The notes: generated by a model from the letters alone, not told the origin. DNA of 64,000 nt from Leptospirales bacterium (GCA_016788865.1 JAEUSB010000007.1:1-64000); one strand, 5' to 3'. Shown: positions 9,496 to 19,086, numbered from the stretch's first letter. Numbers and translations: made by a program.

Positions 9496-10323
9496 TCATC
9501 GCTCTTTGTAGAACATTCGTAGAGCAATTGGGGCGAAAATCAGAGTAATCACTGCTGAAGCGCCAAGCACCCAAAGAATATCCGGTAAAACCGACTGGCC
9601 ATGCATAAGGCCACGCGACGCATTCGTCAGGTGCGTAACGGGATTGTGGCCCACAATCGCCTGAAGCCATGCCGGCATGGTGCGCAACTCCACGAAGATG
9701 TTGCTTGCGAAAGTCATTGGCATAAGAAAAATGAAACTCGTCGTCATTACAGATTCGGGAGTTTTTACCTTCATTCCAATGATGATCCAGATCCAGGAAA
9801 CGGAAAAGCAGAAAGTTTGCACCAACGCCAACGCCAGAATCACTCCCAGGATACCCCCTGCCGGCCGGAAACCAAGGATGAGACCCACAATCAGGATCAC
9901 CATCGATGCTACCGTATAGCGAAATAGATCGCCGGCTAACGCGCCAAGCACCGGCGCTGGCTGCCAGATTGGCATTGACTTAAACCGATCAAAGAGTCCC
10001 TTCTGAATGTCAGTATTTAAACCCATTCCGGTATAAACCGTGATGAAAATGATCGTTTGAACCAGGACACCAGGCAGTAGGAACTGAATATATTCTCCCG
10101 GGCTTCCTGCCAGGGCTCCCCCAAAAATAAACGTAAACAGCAAAGTAAACATGATTGGCATGATGGTTACGTCGAACAATTGAAAGGGAATGTGTTTTAT
10201 CTTCAGCATAGCGCGCCAGCCCAGGGTAAGGACTGCTGCCACCAGACCCGGCGGTTTTGCCTTTTTTTTGTCTTTGAGGAAATCCAGGAGGGCCTCGCTA
10301 TTCTGTATTGAATCGCTGCTCAT
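9496..10323 (-). CDS. ABC-2 type transporter permease (DrrB-like)
   Basis: This is an integral membrane protein of 275 residues with about six hydrophobic segments after a 45-residue cytoplasmic N-terminus. It has the ABC-2 layout of DrrB-type exporters: 'GEYIQFLLPGVLVQTI' before TM2, 'GLFDRFKSMPIWQPA' in the coupling loop, and 'NPVTHLTNASRGLM' before the last segment. Its start overlaps the ATPase stop by four bases, so the two are translated together as a two-gene exporter. Typical cargo in this family is a drug, lipid or polyketide; nothing nearby identifies the substrate. Confidence 0.85.
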   Translation of the reverse strand: MSSDSIQNSEALLDFLKDKKKAKPPGLVAAVLTLGWRAMLKIKHIPFQLFDVTIMPIMFTLLFTFIFGGALAGSPGEYIQFLLPGVLVQTIIFITVYTGMGLNTDIQKGLFDRFKSMPIWQPAPVLGALAGDLFRYTVASMVILIVGLILGFRPAGGILGVILALALVQTFCFSVSWIWIIIGMKVKTPESVMTTSFIFLMPMTFASNIFVELRTMPAWLQAIVGHNPVTHLTNASRGLMHGQSVLPDILWVLGASAVITLIFAPIALRMFYKER

Positions 10324-11282
10324 GGACGGTGTGCGTCATTTTGCCCGGGTGCGGCCGAATGGCCCGTGAGTGCAAAAAATACTTCATCCAGGCTTGGATG
10401 CCCCACAGCGAACTCTGCAAGCCTCACACCCCCTCCCGAAATTGCCTGGTAAACCTCCGGAATTTGCGACTCTCGTGCAATGCTTGCTGCAAATGAAAAT
10501 GGATCTCCACCTGGATGAACTTCAAGGGCCATTCGCTCTTTCAATATTTTCTCAGACGTTATGCGATCTTCAAGGCTATAAAGACGGATGCGAAGCGTGC
10601 TGGCGCCAACAGATGCCTTCAATTCCGAGCTTGTTCCCTCCGCGATCCGGCGTCCATGATCGATTACGGCAAGTCGATCCGCAAGGCGATCCGCCTCTTC
10701 CATATACTGGGTTGTCAAAAGTACAGTAGTTCCTTCTCGCGCGACCGCGCGCACAATTTCCCAGACCTGTCCGCGACTCCTTGGATCAAGACCAGTCGTT
10801 GGTTCATCGAGAAATACAACTTCAGGAGTAACAACCAATCCGGCAGCAATATCAAGCCTGCGCCGCATCCCCCCAGAATAGGAGCGCACAAGTTGCTTTG
10901 ACGCCTCAATCAGCCCAAAGGATTCCAGAAGCTGAACGCCGCGAGCTCTAGCCCCCTTCCATGAAAGCCCCAGCAATCGGCCGACCAGAACCATGTTTTC
11001 AATTCCGGTTAGTTCCTCATCCACGGAAGCATACTGACCGGTAAGTCCAATTCGTTCGCGCACCTGTGCAGCGTCATTGACAACGTCAAACCCGAGGACG
11101 GTGGCCGTACCCGCAGTTGGCTTGAGCAAAGTCGCGAGAATGCGAATGGTCGTAGTTTTCCCGGCGCCATTGGGTCCAAGCAAGCCGTAAATGGTCCCTT
11201 GCTTGATCGCCAGATCAATCCCGTCGACTGCTCGCTTATTCCCGAACTGCTTCGCGAGCCCATGCGTTTCTATCGAATTCAT
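10320..11282 (-). CDS. ABC transporter ATP-binding protein (DrrA-like)
   Basis: This is the nucleotide-binding subunit of the exporter whose permease follows. Walker A is 'GPNGAGKTT', the signature is 'SYSGGMRRRLDIA', Walker B is 'VVFLDEPTTGLD', and the H-loop region is 'TTQYMEEADRLADR'. The DrrA-type C-terminal extension (about residues 225-320) is present. The frame is open to 11357, but I placed the start at the ATG at 11282, where homology-like sequence begins ('MNSIETHGLAKQFGNKRAVD'); the extra 25 upstream residues look non-coding. Upstream is about 200 bases of intergenic DNA containing a tRNA T-arm-like stretch. Confidence 0.87.
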   Translation of the reverse strand: MNSIETHGLAKQFGNKRAVDGIDLAIKQGTIYGLLGPNGAGKTTTIRILATLLKPTAGTATVLGFDVVNDAAQVRERIGLTGQYASVDEELTGIENMVLVGRLLGLSWKGARARGVQLLESFGLIEASKQLVRSYSGGMRRRLDIAAGLVVTPEVVFLDEPTTGLDPRSRGQVWEIVRAVAREGTTVLLTTQYMEEADRLADRLAVIDHGRRIAEGTSSELKASVGASTLRIRLYSLEDRITSEKILKERMALEVHPGGDPFSFAASIARESQIPEVYQAISGGGVRLAEFAVGHPSLDEVFFALTGHSAAPGQNDAHRP

Positions 11283-11489
11283 TCGGATTAGGAACTTTCC
11301 AGGCACTAACACGTCAAGCGGGAATGGGTAGTGCGAATGTTCGCAAGGCGAAAACACTAAGTGGCGTTAGTCGGAATCGAACCACACGCGTATGCGCGCT
11401 GTAAGCGTTCAAGGATGGAGCAGGGAATGGTTCGCACAGAGCGAAGGGAAGAAATTTGAGTGCCGACGACTGTCGGCACTCCGATTCGC

Positions 11490-12011
11490 TCAGGGCATCT
11501 GAGCCATCAAGGCTTGTGTCAACGCTGGCTGATCAATTTTTCCAAACCAGATTGACCAGGTTGCTTTCATGAACTCAGCTCCACCAACTGCTGCTCCCTT
11601 TCCTTTGAAGTAGCAACTGGTAGTCTTGGTTGCAGCATTGTAAGCGATTGTGATGTTATCTCCTGTTTTGAGATCACCGGTCACAACGCTGAACAACTGC
11701 AAGCCATGCGCTGGATTGCCATAGCCGTTCAGAGCGTAAGCTTCCTGAATGGCGTTAACAATCTTCTGCGAATCAATGTCGCGCATCATGCTCATTGAAA
11801 ACACTTTGTCCTGGTCCGCATTGATAATCGCAGCCGCATTCTTGGGAGGAAGCTTCCCTTTCATCTGATGAACGATGTAATACACGTTCACACCAACAAA
11901 GGCAATCTTCTTAACCCGAACCCCTTCGCCAGTTTTTACATAGGCTTCCTGCGCAAACAGGACACCGCTGGCTACCAGGAGTGCCACAAGCGCACATGTG
12001 AATTTTCTCAT
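11490..12011 (-). CDS. Chalcone isomerase-like secreted protein
   Basis: This small exported protein of 173 residues has a signal peptide (residues 1-20, '...GVLFAQ'). The mature part resembles the bacterial chalcone-isomerase-like (Chalcone_3) family: 'KIAFVGVNVYYIVHQM' near the N-terminus, 'MMRDIDSQKIVNAIQEAY' in the middle, and 'SIWFGKIDQPALTQALM' at the C-terminus. GGGGAG lies six bases before the ATG. These bacterial proteins are thought to bind lipids or fatty acids rather than isomerise flavonoids. It lies 60 bases downstream of the C1 protease stop on the same strand and may share its transcript. Confidence 0.75.
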   Translation of the reverse strand: MRKFTCALVALLVASGVLFAQEAYVKTGEGVRVKKIAFVGVNVYYIVHQMKGKLPPKNAAAIINADQDKVFSMSMMRDIDSQKIVNAIQEAYALNGYGNPAHGLQLFSVVTGDLKTGDNITIAYNAATKTTSCYFKGKGAAVGGAEFMKATWSIWFGKIDQPALTQALMAQMP

Positions 12012-12071
12012 CCCACTCTCCCCACTGTTTTTTCTAAATCCAAAGACTAATCCCCCTTCTGTCCAGCCCGA

Positions 12072-14498
12072 TTATTTCGCACGCTCGACAGAAACAACGA
12101 CATCCTGCGCGAACAACCCGGAGATCTCGAGCTTAGCCACTTCAGGCGATGAAAGCAACTTCATCGAAACGCCCTGCGCCGCCAGGTTTGCCGCCCCGGC
12201 GGGGAAACTGCCCGCAAAAGTCTTTGTTTCCGCGCCGATTTTGATTGTGCCCTTGAAATCCGCTGAACCGGGTCCCCCGTCCTGGATAACGAGCTCAACA
12301 GGCTTTGGAGCTGAGACACCATCAAAAAGGGAGCCCGTCCACTTCCCGCTGAATTGTTCCAGTCCCTGGCCGGGCAGTAATCGGTGCCTTGCTGCAGCAC
12401 GTTCCTTGTTCACGAACGCTGCCACGGCCTGCGAGTTAACTGATTCGCCACCGAGGGCCGATTTAGTTCTAACTATGTAGAAGTAAACTTCACCCTTTGT
12501 TTTGAGTCCCTTATCATCCGTGTACTTCGTAGTCCCAGGCGGTACGGTTGCCACGAACTGGTATTCCTTATCTTTCTGCTTCTTGCGGAAGACATAGTAT
12601 TCGGATGCATCTTTGACTCCGTCCCAGGCAAGACTCACAGATGCCTTTTGTTCATCGACGGTAGCCTTGAGGTTCCTGGGAGGATCAAGTACCATTCCGG
12701 CGCGCTGTGCTAAAGGGTTTGCACGTCCGCTGGCGACCTCTGAGTAATCGCTTTTACCTGCGCGATTGACCGCCGTAACCACATAGGAAAACTCTTCACC
12801 AGATAGAACGCTCTTGTCATCGTCTTTCAATGAATTGGTTTTGGTTTCAACCGGGCCAAATAGTTCTTCGGATTCCGGATCATAACGATAGACCTCATAC
12901 TTTGTGGCTCCTGGTACCCTGGCCCACTCGATAAGAACATACGTCTTGAATGTACCCTGGGAAGCCACCACGTCCGATGGGATTGCCGGTATTTCATCTT
13001 CGCGAGTTCCGCCGGCCACGAACAATGTCTGGCTCCATTTACCAACGCCAGAGTTGTTTATAGCGCGCACAGCGTAGTAGTTCTTTTCCTGAGGATTTGG
13101 ATCTGCATACGATGTTCGTGTCGCTGTGCCCTTATCCTGCCATTGTTTGGCGTCGTATGAATACTTTGTGACACGATAGCCTGTTGCACCGGGTACCGCC
13201 GTCCAGGTAAGAGTGATTTTCCCGGAGCTATCCGCCTCTCCGCTCAATCCAACCACCTGCGTTGGAACCTGCGCTGTGGCCTGGGGACGAGCATATCCTT
13301 CAGCAATTGGAGATTGCTCGAGATCTGTTTCGTCATCGTCGTCTGATGCAACGATCTTATAACGATAGGCGGCATTAGGCTGAATGGATTTATCAACGTA
13401 CGTGGTGGTGTCGGAATTACCAAGTTCTTCAAAGCTGCTGCTTGATGGCTCAGCGCGGTAAACTGTATAGGCCACCGCCCCATGGACCGGTGACCAGGTT
13501 ACAACAACCTTATCTGGATACGTTCCGGCAGTTGCCGCCACTTGCGTCGGTGGACGAATACCCGTCTGTTGCTGTATCACTGTAGGGGTTGGCTGCGTCG
13601 TTGTATCGTCCGACAGTTGCATGATATAAGGGGTAAGCGATTGGAACATGCGATATGAAACCCACCCATATCCCTTATCTCCCCAGGAAGTTCCCCAGGA
13701 GTTTAGAATCTTCACGGCTCCACGGTCTCCACGCGGGCTTACCTTGTTATCGTCATATCCAACAATCGTCATTGCATGGCCGCCATGGACTTCGCCACCT
13801 CGCGCATCATAGACAACCGGCCCTTTGACCTTGTAGAATGCATCGTCGATTGACATACCGAATACGAGTGGATTGCCTCGCACGAGCTCAGACTTGATGG
13901 TAGTCATGTCATCATACCCAACACGATAATACCTGCGAGCTTTGTATTGCGCGGCTACTTGACGTGCCTGCGCTGTGGGTTGTGTTCTATAGTCTTTTTG
14001 ATTGTACGGCATGACGCTCCAGGGCACAGCACCCTGCTGCACAAAGAGATTCATAGCCACCTGAATGTTTGAACCCTTGTCCTGACCGCCATTGATTTGA
14101 TTGTAGACGTAAGCGGGAGAGAACACGTGATTTCCTTGACCCCCGATTGCAGGAGAATCATAACCCCAGTTACGCTCGACTTGCTCATGATACGATTTCA
14201 AAGCATAAGCAGACGCCCATGCGACGCAGCTGTTTTGTTGACCCTGGTTCCCGGGAGGGGGCATCTTTGGGCTAAGGTCAAAACTCGCCGGCAATCCGCG
14301 CATCCGCACAGTGGGCGCCTCAGGGACTGCGCGCTGCTCATCAAGTGACGCGGGCGTGTAGCCACAGTTGTAGTTTCCGTTGCCGCACGTGGCTGAACGA
14401 ACACTCTTTGGATCAAACTCTTGTGCATGTACTTGCGAAACGAACGCCAGGACCAAACCACCGAGCGCAATTCGCGATAACCAGTTCCCTCTTTGCAT
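12072..14498 (-). CDS. Secreted papain-family (C1) peptidase with fibronectin III domains
   Basis: This is an exported cysteine protease of 808 residues. The signal peptide ends near 'VSQVHAQ'. The C1 catalytic domain covers about residues 68-300: oxyanion Gln and nucleophile Cys91 in 'NQGQQNSCVAWASAY', His241 in 'GGHAMTIVGYDD', and Asn266 in 'ILNSWGTSWGDKGYGW'. About four fibronectin type III domains follow (about 310-690), then a beta-rich C-terminal domain of about 100 residues. The start at 14498 is chosen because GGAGG lies five bases upstream; an in-frame ATG at 14510 overlaps that ribosome site. No inhibitory prodomain of normal length is visible. It is likely a surface or secreted protease acting on host or matrix proteins. 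Confidence 0.9.
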   Translation of the reverse strand: MQRGNWLSRIALGGLVLAFVSQVHAQEFDPKSVRSATCGNGNYNCGYTPASLDEQRAVPEAPTVRMRGLPASFDLSPKMPPPGNQGQQNSCVAWASAYALKSYHEQVERNWGYDSPAIGGQGNHVFSPAYVYNQINGGQDKGSNIQVAMNLFVQQGAVPWSVMPYNQKDYRTQPTAQARQVAAQYKARRYYRVGYDDMTTIKSELVRGNPLVFGMSIDDAFYKVKGPVVYDARGGEVHGGHAMTIVGYDDNKVSPRGDRGAVKILNSWGTSWGDKGYGWVSYRMFQSLTPYIMQLSDDTTTQPTPTVIQQQTGIRPPTQVAATAGTYPDKVVVTWSPVHGAVAYTVYRAEPSSSSFEELGNSDTTTYVDKSIQPNAAYRYKIVASDDDDETDLEQSPIAEGYARPQATAQVPTQVVGLSGEADSSGKITLTWTAVPGATGYRVTKYSYDAKQWQDKGTATRTSYADPNPQEKNYYAVRAINNSGVGKWSQTLFVAGGTREDEIPAIPSDVVASQGTFKTYVLIEWARVPGATKYEVYRYDPESEELFGPVETKTNSLKDDDKSVLSGEEFSYVVTAVNRAGKSDYSEVASGRANPLAQRAGMVLDPPRNLKATVDEQKASVSLAWDGVKDASEYYVFRKKQKDKEYQFVATVPPGTTKYTDDKGLKTKGEVYFYIVRTKSALGGESVNSQAVAAFVNKERAAARHRLLPGQGLEQFSGKWTGSLFDGVSAPKPVELVIQDGGPGSADFKGTIKIGAETKTFAGSFPAGAANLAAQGVSMKLLSSPEVAKLEISGLFAQDVVVSVERAK

Positions 14499-14601
14499 GA
14501 ACCCCTCCATATAAAAACAGGGTCGACTCTAGCCGATCGCTAATTGGAGTCCAACTTTTGCCAATTGGTTGCGCTTTTTTTTGCGTTCTGGCTGATGCAC
14601 C

Positions 14602-15864
14602 GTGGCCCCAACCGGACGGATTCCCTGCTATGCGCTTAAGTCCGTATTGTTTATTGCAGCGCTGAGCACGACTGGTTGCCTGGCTCCCGTGCTCCGGGAC
14701 CCGTATCTGCCCCATACCGATTCCCCCCTGCTGACCTCGATCCTGCAAGGGCCGGCATTTCAGGGAATCATGGCCAATCCTGACAAACACCGGCTACAGA
14801 TCATCTTTAGCCAGATTCATATGCGGCTGGGCAAGCCAATCCTTACACACCATACGTTCCGGCTCCGCGACGATGAATTCTTCTATCCCGCCAGCATGGT
14901 CAAGGTGCCTCCCGCGGCCCTTGCCTTTGAGAAATTGCGTGAACTAAGAAATACCGGGATCGCCGCAGATACCACCTACAACACAGAGATCGTGATATGC
15001 CCCCGAACGGATGAGGAAACCGTTCAGCCTGCGGCCATCACTCCCGCCCCATCAATTCCACCTACCATTGAGCGGGATATTCATGCCATTTTCCTGGTAA
15101 GCGACAACCTGGCGTACGACCGATTGTACTCCTTTCTAGGCCAGGATCGGGTAAATCGAACCATGCTTGCCAGAGGCTATCGTTCGTATCAGATGACGCA
15201 TCGGTTGGGACGGAAGTGTTCCATGCTTGCCAATCAAACAACCGATCCCGTTGTTTTCGTTGACGGGAAAGGAAAGGAGATTTTCCGGCAGGACTCCATC
15301 ACCAGCCATGAGTCTTACCATAAGCGGCGCGATGGGTCAGACGTGGTCACCGGATACGACGGTGCCCTGCGAAATTCTGCCTCGCTAACAGATCTTCATC
15401 GAATGCTAATTGCGCTCATTATGCCCCAAGCACTTCCCGAACATGCGCGCTTCCAATTAACCGAAGAAGAACACAGATGGATCCAGCGTTCAATGTCGAT
15501 GTATCCCGAAGAAGAAAAGGAACTTGAGTTCGATCGGATCAGGTTCCGCGGTGGCAAATCCAAATACCTGTTGCTTGGCGGGCAAACGGTTCAAGCACCA
15601 AAACACATCCGCATATTCAACAAAGTTGGCATGGGACTTGGCTTCCTGACGGACACCGCCTTCATTGTAGATTTCAAAAACGACATTGCGTTCTTTCTGA
15701 GTGCAACGGTCTATGTAAATGACAAGCATTCTGATATAGACGAGGAACACATGTATGAAACACTGGGTCTTCCCTTCATGGCTGCACTCGGAACTGAAAT
15801 TCTCAGAATCGAAATCGAACGCGGCGACTCGTTTGACGTTGATCCTTTCAAGTTTAAGTATTAG
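14602..15864 (+). CDS. Lipoprotein serine hydrolase with class A beta-lactamase fold
   Basis: This 420-residue protein has an N-terminal lipobox (LSTTGC, Cys26). The beta-lactamase2 type catalytic motifs include SMVK (Ser98, Lys101) and SDN (167-169). The usual KTG triad reads KVG ('NKVGMGLGF'), and no ExxLN-type general-base motif is obvious. A penicillin-hydrolysing function is therefore doubtful; an esterase or peptidase on the periplasmic side of a membrane is more likely. The start used is a GTG with no clear ribosome site, and the exact N-terminus is uncertain, although the signal and lipobox follow at sensible distance. It is transcribed divergently from the C1 protease. Confidence 0.75.
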   Translation: MAPTGRIPCYALKSVLFIAALSTTGCLAPVLRDPYLPHTDSPLLTSILQGPAFQGIMANPDKHRLQIIFSQIHMRLGKPILTHHTFRLRDDEFFYPASMVKVPPAALAFEKLRELRNTGIAADTTYNTEIVICPRTDEETVQPAAITPAPSIPPTIERDIHAIFLVSDNLAYDRLYSFLGQDRVNRTMLARGYRSYQMTHRLGRKCSMLANQTTDPVVFVDGKGKEIFRQDSITSHESYHKRRDGSDVVTGYDGALRNSASLTDLHRMLIALIMPQALPEHARFQLTEEEHRWIQRSMSMYPEEEKELEFDRIRFRGGKSKYLLLGGQTVQAPKHIRIFNKVGMGLGFLTDTAFIVDFKNDIAFFLSATVYVNDKHSDIDEEHMYETLGLPFMAALGTEILRIEIERGDSFDVDPFKFKY

Positions 15865-15872
15865 CTTGCCCG

Positions 15873-16418
15873 CTACTTGCCGTGTTGGGATTTCATTTCC
15901 TGGTTGAAAGCTTTGCTTGCGCCCGGTGGGATTGTAAGCCACTTCCAATCACCCTCTTTCACAAGGCGGCAAAGGTACAGGATTTGGCCAACGTGATAAG
16001 CCGTATGCGCCAGGGAACGTTGAATAGCCAGCGGAATGGAATGTGGCTCCATGCGTATAGTTACAATTCTTTTGGCGTCTGCTTCTGTGAGCTTGCCAAT
16101 TTCATCGAAAACGATCGACCAGCTTTCCTCCCATCTACGCATCAAATCTGATCGGGTATTCTCAGGGAGAATTACAAACTCGTTGTCCCGGTCGCGATCG
16201 GGCTTTTCTCCATCGCTCGTGAGAAAATTTGACCAGCGCGAGCGCAGGTTTCCGGAGAGGTGTTTGATGGTTGCCGCAATGCTGTGCGAACGTGGTCCCG
16301 GTACTCGAAAGAAATCCTCGTCTCTGTCCAATTGAACCAGAGCACTGTCGGCCCAGGTCTTGTGCTGCTTCAAAACGCGAAGCGTCGCTTCCTTATACTC
16401 ATCAAAAAATGAATTCAT
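15873..16418 (-). CDS. DUF1572/DinB-superfamily protein
   Basis: This is a four-helix DinB-fold protein of 181 residues, DUF1572 type. Potential metal ligands are in 'SIAATIKHLSGNLRSRW' (about residues 46-62) and 'RSLAHTAYHVGQILYLCR' (about 132-149). 'WADSALVQL' in helix 1 is typical of the family. Members are often metal-binding thiol-related transferases or stress proteins, but this subgroup has no established reaction. It ends eight bases after the serine hydrolase stop (convergent) and starts opposite yaeQ. Unrelated to DNA polymerase DinB, which is encoded elsewhere in this window. Confidence 0.83.
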   Translation of the reverse strand: MNSFFDEYKEATLRVLKQHKTWADSALVQLDRDEDFFRVPGPRSHSIAATIKHLSGNLRSRWSNFLTSDGEKPDRDRDNEFVILPENTRSDLMRRWEESWSIVFDEIGKLTEADAKRIVTIRMEPHSIPLAIQRSLAHTAYHVGQILYLCRLVKEGDWKWLTIPPGASKAFNQEMKSQHGK

Positions 16419-16501
16419 AGAACCCCGCTACCAGAACGAATATGCCCGTCCTGAAACCAAACTGGACTGGACTTCCAGACGTTGCAAGACTTCTATCGCT
16501 T

Positions 16502-17053
16502 ATGGCAAAAGGTGCAAGCATCTACAAAGCGGATATACAGATCGCAGATATGGATCGGAACTATTATGCGAATCATTCACTTACGCTGGCCTGCCACCCG
16601 TCTGAGACAGAAGAACGCATGATGGTTCGACTTCTGGCTTTTGTTCTATACGCGCACGATTCGCTGGAATTCGGTCGCGGGATATCGACCCAGGATGAGC
16701 CGGACCTCTGGCAGAAAGACCTGACCGGGGCCATTGATCTCTGGATTGAGGTCGGAACTCGTGAGGAGCGCGACCTGCGCCGCGCCTGTGGCAAGGCCAG
16801 ACAGGTGGTCGTTATCGGTTACGGTGGGCGGGGTGTGAATATCTGGTGGTCGCAGAACAGCGAAGCACTTACGCAGCTAAAGAACCTTACCGTCATCAAC
16901 GTTCCCCTACCTGCCACACAGGGCCTCGCAAGCCTTGCCAACCGGACTATGGAGTTGCAATGCAACGTGCAAGACGGACAGATATCTGTGATCGCGGAAT
17001 CGGAAATGATCCAGATCGAACCCGTTGTTCTGTTTGCGCCTGGACAGGATTGA
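16502..17053 (+). CDS. yaeQ: YaeQ family protein
   Basis: The sequence is a clear YaeQ homologue with 'YKADIQIADMDRNYY' near the N-terminus, 'HPSETEERMMVRLLAF', and 'DEPDLWQKDLTGAIDLWIEV'. YaeQ has a PD-(D/E)xK nuclease-like fold with no proven activity. In enterobacteria it was first noticed as a suppressor of rfaH (transcription elongation) defects. The frame is open from an ATG at 16442. I prefer the ATG at 16502, which gives 183 residues, the usual family length; neither start has a convincing ribosome site. It is divergent from the DUF1572 gene and stands alone. Confidence 0.85.
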   Translation: MAKGASIYKADIQIADMDRNYYANHSLTLACHPSETEERMMVRLLAFVLYAHDSLEFGRGISTQDEPDLWQKDLTGAIDLWIEVGTREERDLRRACGKARQVVVIGYGGRGVNIWWSQNSEALTQLKNLTVINVPLPATQGLASLANRTMELQCNVQDGQISVIAESEMIQIEPVVLFAPGQD

Positions 17054-17101
17054 TTTGAGGAGCCCGTAGAGGTTGCCTTAAACAAATCGAGTCGCGTATG
17101 C

Positions 17102-17722
17102 TTATTGCTTCAGAAAATTCTGGATCATCCGCGTTCCGCCCTCTGTAGCAAACGATTCCGGATGAAATTGAATTCCTTCCAGGGGAAGGGTTTTGTGCCT
17201 GATACCCATAATCTCGGACTCGCTGCCATCAAGCTGGACCCGGGCAGAAACTTCAAAACAATCAGGGAGGGACTCCGGCTCAACAACCAGAGAATGATAG
17301 CGCATGGCGCTTAGACTTTGAGGTAAGTCGCGAAACACGCCCCTGCCATCGTGCAAGATAGAAGACACCTTCCCGTGCATTGGAAGCCGGGCCCGAACTA
17401 CCTTACCTCCAAAACAATACGCAAGCCCTTGCATGCCAAGGCAGACTCCCAGCACCGGGACGTTAGCCGACTTTGTTAGCACATCAGCACAAACACCAAA
17501 ATACGCTGGATCATCGGGACTGCCCGGGCCCGGTGAAACAATGATGCGATCGTACTTGCGTGCTTCGATTTGGGGGAAAGTAAGCTCATCGTTTCTAATA
17601 ACGTCGAGCTGCCCACCCGCCTGCTCAAGGAGTTCCGCTGCAATCTGATACAGATTGTAAGTGAAAGAATCGTAGTTATCTATCAGTAGTAGTTTCATCT
17701 TGGTTGCCGGTGTTATCGCCAT
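17102..17722 (-). CDS. trpG: Anthranilate synthase component II, glutamine amidotransferase (TrpG/PabA)
   Basis: This is a class I glutamine amidotransferase. 'LLLIDNYDSFTYNL' is the family N-terminus, 'SPGPGSPDD' forms the oxyanion region, the nucleophile is in 'GVCLGMQGL', and 'QFHPES' carries His and Glu of the triad. It delivers ammonia to the chorismate-binding subunit encoded directly upstream. Three starts are possible: GTG 17740 (overlapping the trpE stop as GTGA), ATG 17722 with AGGAG just upstream, and ATG 17698 at the usual family start. I chose 17722 for the ribosome site. It could serve tryptophan, p-aminobenzoate or both. Confidence 0.88.
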   Translation of the reverse strand: MAITPATKMKLLLIDNYDSFTYNLYQIAAELLEQAGGQLDVIRNDELTFPQIEARKYDRIIVSPGPGSPDDPAYFGVCADVLTKSANVPVLGVCLGMQGLAYCFGGKVVRARLPMHGKVSSILHDGRGVFRDLPQSLSAMRYHSLVVEPESLPDCFEVSARVQLDGSESEIMGIRHKTLPLEGIQFHPESFATEGGTRMIQNFLKQ

Positions 17723-17736
17723 TCTCTCCTGTCTAC

Positions 17737-19086
17737 TCACACAAGGAACGGAGCAATTGCCTTTCTCATACTGGCAAGCTTTGCCTGTATTTCCGCATAT
17801 TCGCCTTCTGGTGTGGAATCAAATACTATCCCACCCGAAGCGCGGATGAATCCTTTGCTCCCGGAAATAAAGAGCGAGCGTATTGGAATGGCAAAAGTGC
17901 AATCTCCGTTAAACCCAAAGTGCCCGACCGCCCCGCCATATGGTCCCCGCGGATCCTTTTCAATGCGCTCAATGATCTTCATGGATTCGATCTTGGGTGC
18001 CCCTGAAAGCGTTCCGGCCGGGAAAACGGACGCCAGGCCCGAAAACATATCATGATTTCGCGCGATAATCCCAACGACCTCGCTTGAGATGTGCTGAACA
18101 TGACTGAATCGTTTCACGTCCATTAGCCTACGCACTTTGACCGTTCCCGGTCTTGCAACGCGACCCAGATCATTTCTATGCAAATCGACAAGCATGTTGT
18201 GCTCCGCGATCTCTTTGGGATCGTTGAGCAGCTTACGGGCCAATAGCTTATCGTCGGCCGGGTTCGATCCACGCTTGGTGGTCCCTGCAAGCGGGAATGT
18301 TTCAATCTCGCCCTGGCGAAGGCGGAAGGCCAATTCTGGACTTGCTCCCAGCAAAACCTTGTCTGCGAGCTTCACATAAAACATATGCGGAGATGGATTT
18401 ACGTCGCGCAGATTCTCGTAGATGGCCACCGGAGATCCCGAAATCTCAAAATCCGACCGGAATCCAATCTGACATTGAAAGGTATTTCCCTTCAGTATCT
18501 CTTCGCGCGTTTCCAGCACCATGGCCGCATGACGTTCTGCCGTGCACGAATCGCCAACAGCCGTAACGCGCGGCCTTTGGTGCTTCTTGAAAGTTGAGTC
18601 GTTCAGGACAGTCCGGATCTCTTCGATTCGATTTATATTGTAATAGAAGTAGAATGTCTCGCCAGTCATGGAATCGTGCGTGAGTCCATCCGTATAAACA
18701 CCAAACTGAAAGGAGTCAAACTCCGGATGCTCGGCAAGGGCCAGCGAAGGCTCAAAAAAATTCATTGCATCGTAGCCAATGTAGCCTACGAGGCCGCCGC
18801 AATAGTTACGTGAAATCATTCCCTCAGGAATGAACTCTTTCAATAGATGGTACGGATTTTCGGATGGGATCAGTTGCCCATCTACCACCAGACCATCCTT
18901 TGTTCCGCGAAGGATCTTTTCGGGCGCAAAGCCAATCACGGAATGGCGCGAATCTGCCGTCCATTCACCCAACGATTCCAGCATGAAACAGCTGTCATAG
19001 CGCTGCTCAATTCGCTGGAACAAATCTAGAAAGTCCACGTCCGGCAGACGCAGGTAGGTCGGCTTGGCCGCTAACTGGACTTTCAT
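17737..19086 (-). CDS. trpE: Anthranilate synthase component I (TrpE-type chorismate-binding enzyme)
   Basis: This is a chorismate-utilising enzyme of 449 residues. The C-terminal catalytic domain carries 'LLGASPELAFRL', 'FPLAGTTKRG', 'EIAEHNMLVDLHRNDLGR' and 'FPAGTLSGAPKIESMKIIE'. PLAGT has Ala where aminodeoxychorismate synthase (PabB) normally has Lys (PIKGT), so anthranilate formation is favoured. The N-terminal regulatory half is short ('FMLESLGEWTADSRHSVIGF'). It sits 10 bases after an unknown membrane protein gene and just before trpG, giving a probable three-gene operon. No trp attenuator was seen. Confidence 0.87.
   Translation of the reverse strand: MKVQLAAKPTYLRLPDVDFLDLFQRIEQRYDSCFMLESLGEWTADSRHSVIGFAPEKILRGTKDGLVVDGQLIPSENPYHLLKEFIPEGMISRNYCGGLVGYIGYDAMNFFEPSLALAEHPEFDSFQFGVYTDGLTHDSMTGETFYFYYNINRIEEIRTVLNDSTFKKHQRPRVTAVGDSCTAERHAAMVLETREEILKGNTFQCQIGFRSDFEISGSPVAIYENLRDVNPSPHMFYVKLADKVLLGASPELAFRLRQGEIETFPLAGTTKRGSNPADDKLLARKLLNDPKEIAEHNMLVDLHRNDLGRVARPGTVKVRRLMDVKRFSHVQHISSEVVGIIARNHDMFSGLASVFPAGTLSGAPKIESMKIIERIEKDPRGPYGGAVGHFGFNGDCTFAIPIRSLFISGSKGFIRASGGIVFDSTPEGEYAEIQAKLASMRKAIAPFLV

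Noticed and set aside
11360..11420. tRNA T-arm-like sequence on the minus strand (GGTTCGATTCC followed by a CCA)
   Set aside because: The T stem has two mismatches, no complementary 5' acceptor strand is found at tRNA distance, and no proper anticodon arm can be drawn. It may be a chance match or a worn tRNA fragment.
14602..15864. Antibiotic-resistance beta-lactamase
   Set aside because: SxxK and SDN are present, but KTG is changed to KVG and the usual ExxLN is missing, so calling it a resistance gene is unsupported.
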